A stretch of DNA of 22,914 nucleotides from Candolleomyces eurysporus (lineage: Eukaryota > Basidiomycota > Agaricomycetes > Agaricales > Psathyrellaceae), in NCBI GenBank assembly GCA_027579435.1, contig JANBPK010001335.1, forward strand, positions 1 through 22,914, read 5' to 3'. How positions within the stretch are numbered: the first letter of the stretch is position 1; every line of letters begins with the position of its first letter. Made by a program: the position numbers and the translations under genes. Under the pieces are notes generated by a model. It saw only the letters and a list, made by a program, of their open reading frames with translations, was not told where the DNA came from and did no database searches. Shown piece after piece: positions 17,472 to 22,914 of the stretch.

Positions 17472-17904
17472 GTCTGGACACTATATAGTGGACGGGTTTA
17501 TACATCTCTTTGAAAGTTTCTTTTTTTAACTATATTAGGAAATAAAGCACTGCCTTCAGGAGGCCAGTGGTCCACTTGGGTTTGCTGTAATTCTCCTATA
17601 TTTCTTTTGTCCAGTTAACGTCATCTATCAAAGTACACATTTGCATTCAATTTAGCAGCGGGTTTCTATGACGCCCCATCTCTTTCTCCATGCGATCAAA
17701 TTAGTAAAGTAACATCCTGGGAATGCCTGGGCAGGCATCCATGTAGACCAAGAAAAAAAAANCAAAGAGATCAATCTGAAAAAGTCAAGAAGGCNTGCTT
17801 GTTTGTAGTGGAACATTGCCATTTAGGATTGAGCATGGAGTACAACAGAACTAATTTTATATAGTAAAATTCGGGTGTCCAGGTATGCCCAGACAGGCCA
17901 TTCT
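17472..17904. mobile_element. Probable insertion nested in the left inverted end
   Basis: This segment is absent from the matching right end at about 21080, where the flanking blocks are joined. It opens with TGTCTGGACACTATATAGTG, containing the palindrome CACTATATAGTG, and near its end reads GGTGTCCAGG and GCCCAGACAGGCC, partly the inverted form of the start (CTGGACAC). It also contains N characters at 17762 and 17795. Confidence 0.35.
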
Positions 17905-18559
17905 ATAGTAAGAGCTGGCCAAAACAGTGAGATTTTGCCAAAAGGGGTCATGCTTGTCCATGTGGGCAACACAAATGATTTACACTGTGGTTTTTGATGT
18001 GTTTGTTCAAAGAGCACATTGTAAGCAAACCAAATGCAAGGGTTGACTTTGTCTACAATCTGCAATACAAATGTTCAAGCTAGGCAAATTCAAATTTGCA
18101 TTGCATGTGTCTGGCCTTCTTCTGCCACCACCAAAGCTTTGCTCAATATGTGTCCAATGTAGGCACATTAAACACAAACTGTAAATAAATGCATTCCTTG
18201 CACCTGATTTACTCAAGATGTGCTCATTGAACAAACACATAAAAAACTGCAGTGTTATAAGCACTGCCGGTTTTGATCTCTGCTGGCATCTGCAATTGTG
18301 CTGATAGAGGGAACACAAGGACTGTTTTATCAATTGCCTTTGTCTCTCATGCCATCATATGTGGAGGCCTCTGCAGCCAGCATGAAAAATGCTGAGATGC
18401 TCTTCCTTCTTGCTAATCTACTGGAAAACACACAGAAGATTTTGCACTTGGCAATCAGACATGTTTAATCTGGTCTGAGATATGTATAACTTGTTGACAC
18501 AATGAGGACATGGCCTCCAAACGACTTCTGAACTTAAACACACAAAAGATAATAGAAAT

Positions 18560-19390
18560 GCTCTCATAGATTTGGTGGGTAACATGGACCCAGATGCAAA
18601 ATACAACACTAGCTACCTGCTATGTAGATTCAGTTCCTTAGAGTCCAAGATTAAATAGTGTAGATAAGGAGGCAAACACATCCAAGGCAAACAGAGATAT
18701 AAACACATGAAACCAACCAGTCCGAAAAGAGATAATCATATGAGGGTATCCAAGCTCCAGAACAAGGTCTCAACCCTCCTAGACTTGCATCGAGATGTGT
18801 TCGGAACCACTGCCAAAATGGCACTCCACCATTTCCACATGCTTCAATAGTTCAGAATAGGTTCAGAGGTGAGTACCTTTGCTCCCAACCCTACTTCCAT
18901 CTATCTGGTTTGCTGGGCACCTCTCTCAAGCCCTCATCATGCCATTGCCCCAACTCTAGGCACTCCATATTTCTCCACACTCCATGCTTTCCGTGTTATC
19001 AAGTTCAGCTCACAAGACCGAGACCCATCTTAGGTTCCAAAAACATCTGAGAGTCTCCATCTTCACTCCACATCAGTTCACACATTGGGTTGGCTCTTCA
19101 GAAGACCTTAACTGAGCTGCTTGTACTTCCAAATCCAGCAACTGTCATGTTTAATTGACTTAATGGATTCACCATCACATCCTTGAAGCCACAGAGTTAT
19201 GTTACACTTTCCACTTAGCGAATGTCCCTTTTGGTGTGCAGGCCCCCTGCCTACACTGTACCTCGCCAGGTCAGGTGCGCAGTTATGGTTCCGAATTGTT
19301 TCTCTCCCCTTTGGATATGTTTGCAGGGCCTTCCAATGATGAAGCACCACTGCCGAACTGTTGTACTTGAGTCACTGAGCTGGATCTCTG
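18560..19390. repeat. Dispersed repeat family, direct copy 1
   Basis: Blocks in the same order recur in 19965-20905: CTCTCATAGATT, ATGCAAAATACAA, CATATGAGGGTATC, ACTTAGCGAATGTC-like, TACCTCGCCAGGTCAGG, and GATATGTTTGCAGGGCCTT. This copy is clearly diverged. No complete ORF is present in either direction. It is likely part of an old transposable element, class unknown. Confidence 0.5.
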
Positions 19391-19964
19391 AGAGCTGCTA
19401 AGTCTGAAGCTGGGAACCGCTTTGACTCTTGGTTTTGCAATATTCAGAAGACATGCTAAGTTCTATTAGTTGTTATTTCACCTTAGTGCTTTAATTCAGA
19501 AGCACTCCCAAAGAAAAGTTCTACAATTTTGTGATTTTTCTGAGGGTATGCAGGCAAGCACCGCTGATGTGCAGGTAGCGAACTAGGGCTCTCTAACCAA
19601 CAAAACTATAGAACTCAGACACACACACACAACCACAACAACACAACACACCAAATACCTTTGTGAAGATAAAGGCAGGCAAGGGGGTATAGGTAAAAGC
19701 TCTAAGTCTAGTTGACAGAGGCTTCTAGAACTCTTTTGTACAATCACAAGTTTGAGGGGGAGCTAAGGCTCAACCGGCAATGATAGAAATGCTTCACTAA
19801 GTGACTTTGCTAATACATGGTAGGGTTTGAGATACAACGGATAACTTCGCGAACAGAGGAACACGGCCTCAAGCAGCTTTAACACAAGAAGGATTCGATA
19901 AAACACAAGCAACACGACTCTGATTGACTTTGCAAACTTAAACACTCTTTTCTTGATAACAGAT
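19391..19964. other. Non-coding stretch between the two direct repeats
   Basis: No gene is seen. It contains a CA-rich simple repeat at about 19619-19653 (ACACACACAC and CAACAACAC variants). Confidence 0.45.
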
Positions 19965-20905
19965 GGCTCTCATAGATTCCTGGGAACATGGTCCCAATGC
20001 AAAATACAAACGCTAGCCACCCGCTAATGCTATAATAGATAAAACAAAAACATATATATAGATAATTATTGTTTGGCAAACAGACAGAGAAACAAACAGA
20101 TGACAGAGAGAGAGAGAGATAAGAAACACAATCACATGAGGGTATCAAAGGCCAAGAGTTGAGTCTCAAACTTTAGAATGCAGTCCAGGCTCTTTGCAAA
20201 CCTGTTCTGGACGCAGCTGTTGTCAAGTCCACATGGATATTCACTGAAAATTGCTCCCGGAGAGCATGCTCTTCTGTTTGCAAACCCAATCCGATAAATT
20301 GATCCAAGTTTTGGGTGCTTGGCTCCACCAAGCCACACTGCTTCACTACTCTGCTGACCCCTTTCTTTCTCTTGGCTGCAGACAGGCTGACTGAGCATTG
20401 GGTAGATGACCACATAAGCTTTAGTTGTACCTTCCGGTTTTCCGTACGGGTTCACAAACTTTGGATTAGCTGTCCAAGATTGGTCATTGCTTCTGTTCCT
20501 TCCAAATTCGGTTGTGTCAAGGCTTATCAACTTAGCAAATCTCTTATCAATTCTCAAAGCCCCTGGCTGCTTTGTGAAGACTTCTGCTTAGCAAGTGTCA
20601 GGGAGAATTCCCTTGTAATGTGCACAACGCCCTCTAGCACCATACCTCACCAGGTCAGGCATGCTAGTTAGATTTCAAATAGTATTACTGCGTTTCAGAT
20701 ATGTTTGCAAGACCTTTGTGAACTTTAAAGTGTCATCACAGAACTGTCTTACTCAATGTTCTTTTGTTCTCTAGAGCATCTGCTTAGTTGATAGTCAGGG
20801 ATAACTCCAACTCTTATATTCCCCTTCCTTCAAGAAGATCTCTTTAATTATCTACATTGGTTTGCGAACTTTGCGAATAGATTCGCAAATTTCAGAGGGT
20901 GTCTA
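19965..20905. repeat. Dispersed repeat family, direct copy 2
   Basis: This is the second copy of the family seen at 18560-19390, offset by about 1.4 kb. A GA microsatellite lies at 20105-20120 and an AT stretch (ATATATATAG) near 20052. The last 340 bp (20566-20905) are also found in inverted form at 22243-22590, at higher similarity than to copy 1. Confidence 0.55.
20566..20905 (+). repeat. Left arm of a 340-bp inverted repeat
   Basis: It contains TTTGTGAAGACTTCTGCTTAG, AATGTGCACAAC, CCTCTAGCACCATACCTC, GTTTCAGATATGTTTG, GTCAGGGATAACTCCAACTC and GCAAATTT, in order. All recur as reverse complements in 22243-22590. Confidence 0.65.
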
Positions 20906-21123
20906 TGCAGACGGCGTATCACCGCATGATTGTGATGATAGTGCAAAAATTGTCCAAGGCCATTTCAAACTCAGCCTAACTGCTGCAATCCTTTGTCATT
21001 AGCCACTCATCCATTTGGGTGGGCATGACTCCATTTGGCAAAATCTCACCATTTTGGCCAGCTCTCACTTTTTTGGAAGGGGCCATGAACAAACAAAAAG
21101 GATAATTGAGCAGCCCTAATTAA

Positions 21124-22242
21124 ACCTGTATGAAGTAGCCAATGCTTTGCATGGCAAGGTCCAAGGCATTTTTGACTGGTTTTATTTTAACAGCTCAACC
21201 TCCCCTTGCTGCCAGACTGCTGTGTTTAATGGAGTGTTTTTCAATGAGTACGCATTTCAACATAAGCTAGGGAACATGGACAAACATCAAAGGTCACATG
21301 ACATTCAAATTTGGAAATCATACCTTGAAAAAAGCTTTTGTGAGGGGTTTCCGGGTCACAAACTCAATAACTTGGAAATCAGGCCCCAACAAGTTGTTGA
21401 AGGATATAGTAAGTATCAATTTGCAAAATTGTATGGCTGAATGCCTTCTCTGGCAAGATTTATTTCTGCTAGAATACATCCTGTTGCTGGGCAGCCATAG
21501 TCCAGAAATAACTTGGCATAGAGTGTGCAGTTTGTCTTGAAATTTATTCTCTGATTTTATATAGTGAATCTTCATGATTTTTTGGAGCCAGATTTGTTGG
21601 AAGACAGCTAGGTATTATTTGAGGATGACTTGTGCTGTGGTATTTCCAAATTTAGACATCATGTGACCTTTGCTGTTTGTCCATGTTCCCTAGTTTATAA
21701 GGAAATGAAGTCCCATAAAACACAAATCACAAAACAGCAGCCACATGATGGCTGCAGATGCTGGAAGCACTGTCTGGCACTTGTCGACCCCCCATAGTAC
21801 CTGAGTCAAAAATGCCTTGGAACCCTTTGCTGATAAATGAGCTGTCAATGTCACAGATATATCAGAGAACATACAAGGCAACATTGCATTTGTTCTCCAC
21901 TGTGCTATGTCACCTCCCCTGTGTACTAACCCTCAACATTGCTTGAAACACAACAGAATGGATGTACCATCCATTTTGGGATCAGAAATGGTTGCCCCTA
22001 CCCACCCTAGGCCCTGACTAAACCCTNAAAAAAAAACAACCTTAAAAAAGCTCCAGAAATCATAAGATGTGCATTTGCACATGAAGTTGTGCCAAGGTTG
22101 TCCCTTTGATGAGAAATTGTTCAGGCCAGCAGGCAGGTTTTTTTTTAAAGAAACACTGTTCATGCATAAAACTAGGTACATTTTATGGAGTGATTTATGC
22201 ATGGACAGTTCATGGGATTGACCAGGACTCATGCATAAAAAT
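21124..22242. other. AT-rich non-coding region holding a foldback
   Basis: No gene is seen; the open frames are short and lack motifs. The foldback at 21261-21700 is listed separately. Octamers of the ATGCATAAA/TTTATGCAT type lie near 22159, 22190 and 22229. A run of A after the N at 22027 and a T run at 22139-22147 are present. Confidence 0.45.
21261..21700. repeat. Foldback with arms of about 60 bp
   Basis: The left arm 21261-21323 (AGGGAACATGGACAAACA, AAAGGTCACATGA, CAAATTTGGAAATCATACC) pairs with the right arm 21639-21700 (GGTATTTCCAAATTT, TCATGTGACCTTT, TGTTTGTCCATGTTCCCT). The loop is about 315 bp with no ORF. The form fits a miniature inverted-repeat element or a decayed foldback element. 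Confidence 0.55.
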
Positions 22243-22590
22243 GGTCCCCTCTAAAAATTTGCAAATTTATTTGTAAAGTTTGTGGACTGACTTGAATAAA
22301 TAAACTATCTTGGAGGATAGGAAATATAGGAGTTGGAGTTATCCCTGACTGTCAACTAAGCAGATGCCTTAGAGAACAAAAGAGTGTTGAGTAAGATGGT
22401 TTCACAATGACACTTTAAGTTCACAAGGGTCTCACAAACATATCTGAAACACAATAATATTAATTGAAGTCTAACTAGTATGCCTGATCTGGCGAGGTAT
22501 GGTGCTAGAGGGAGTTGTGCACATTACAAGGGAATTCACCCTGACATTCTCTAAGCAGAAGTCTTCACAAAGTAGCCAGTGGCTTCAAGA
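22243..22590 (-). repeat. Right arm of the inverted repeat, third copy of the dispersed family
   Basis: Read on the minus strand, it follows 20566-20905 block for block, including CAGATATGTTTG, CAGTCAGGGATAACTCCAAC, and the AT-rich end with GCAAATTT. Weak similarity to the other copies continues past 22590 (TTCTTGAAGCC), where both direct copies have related sequence. Confidence 0.65.
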
Positions 22591-22914
22591 ACTTGATGGA
22601 AGGGGCTCCTTTGACCTGAACCACCACCTTCAGGAAGTTTCCCACACTTGTGGGAACAGGAAACCAGGCTAACCCAAGTCTGAAGAGACCAAATAAACTC
22701 TTCAAAGACCACCACCCAGCCAACCANCCCCCCACACGAGAACAACCAACCCCAAACCAACCCCCCTCCCTAAACCAACCCCTCCACAAGCCGGCCATAT
22801 ACGGCCACAAACTACCCAATGCTGAAGGAGACTGCCAGCACACCAACTGACCACATCACCGCAAACCACCTACCCGAAACCCACACGTAAAACCAAAACT
22901 CATAAACCCCAATG
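22591..22914. other. A/C-rich terminal stretch
   Basis: From about 22690 to the end the plus strand is made almost wholly of A and C (CCAACC, AAACCAACC, CCTAAACCAACCCC). There is an N at 22727 beside a C run. It is not a regular telomere repeat. No gene is seen; the open frames crossing it are products of biased composition. Confidence 0.5.

Larger units (their letters stand above)
17419..21123. mobile_element. Larger TTAA-flanked structure of about 3.7 kb with matching inverted ends
   Basis: The left end reads TTAATAGGGCTGCTCAATTA. The right end, reverse complemented, reads TTAATTAGGGCTGCTCAATT. Similarity continues inward: CCCCTTCCAAAA on both sides, then GAGCTGGCCAAAA, GTGAGATTTTGCCAAA and GTCATGC. 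On the left this inner part (17905-17950) is separated from the outer part by about 430 bp, on the right it is continuous (21006-21110). The interior has no intact ORF and holds two direct copies of another repeat. It could be a decayed non-autonomous transposon or two copies of a short element in inverted order. Confidence 0.45.

Noticed and set aside
19619..19653. CA-rich repeat as a regulatory element
   Set aside because: It is an ordinary microsatellite with no gene nearby.
18560..20905. An LTR retrotransposon with the direct repeats as LTRs
   Set aside because: The similarity runs past any sensible LTR border on both sides. No primer-binding site, polypurine tract, gag or reverse transcriptase is visible, and the spacer is only about 0.55 kb.
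22700..22914. Telomeric repeat
   Set aside because: Only one CCCTAA-like piece is present and there is no regular period.
15939..22914. Protein-coding genes in the right third
   Set aside because: Open frames are at most about 140 codons, overlap on both strands, lack motifs and coincide with repeats.
1..22914. CRISPR array, tRNA or rRNA genes
   Set aside because: No regularly spaced short repeats were seen. No convincing B-box or cloverleaf and no rRNA-like stretch was found by eye.

Overview
The window looks like nuclear DNA of a filamentous basidiomycete, probably Agaricomycotina. The genes are compact and rich in short introns (about 45-96 nt), often with GTACGT-type donors. It carries class I hydrophobins and a Cdc4-type myosin light chain of 141 residues. 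All exon models were built by hand from reading frame, splice sites and family motifs. Nothing was searched against a database, and the species cannot be named.

Layout. (1) Positions 1 to about 5260 hold four class I hydrophobin genes, all on the minus strand, in a tandem array of roughly 1.4-1.6 kb units that include promoter, gene and 3' flank. Copies 2-4 look intact. Copy 1 runs off the left edge and carries a one-base deletion in exon 1. (2) Positions 5260-5960 are mostly empty, apart from a possible tiny spliced ORF or gene relic. (3) Positions 5961-15938 hold five housekeeping genes: a mitochondrial release factor (MRF1 type, minus), a large CSC1/OSCA/TMEM63 (RSN1/DUF221) membrane protein (plus), a PAC1/PSMG1-like proteasome assembly chaperone (minus), a Cdc4-like EF-hand light chain (plus) and a UBA-UAS-UBX protein of the FAF2/Ubx2 type (minus). 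MRF1/CSC1 and PAC1/CDC4 are divergent pairs with promoters of about 135 bp. CSC1/PAC1 and CDC4/UBX converge tail to tail. (4) From about 16.1 kb to the end there are no convincing genes. This part is AT-richer and made of repeats: an element of about 1.06 kb with imperfect terminal inverted repeats between TTAA sites, a larger TTAA-flanked structure of about 3.7 kb with matching ends, two direct and one inverted copy of a dispersed repeat, a foldback, and an A/C-rich final stretch.

Points of most interest. The PAC1-like and CDC4 genes start back to back, and in both models the first exon is only the ATG, followed at once by an intron; the PAC1 intron is of the rare GC-AG type. A second GC-AG intron is needed in the UBX gene. 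Several frame breaks (hydrophobin copy 1, PAC1, UBX) occur in a sequence with 11 isolated N characters, most of them beside homopolymers. In the UBX gene, dropping the N restores both the frame and the Cdc48-binding FPR motif, so some breaks are probably assembly errors rather than biology. I found no CRISPR array, tRNA, rRNA or clearly novel multi-gene system.
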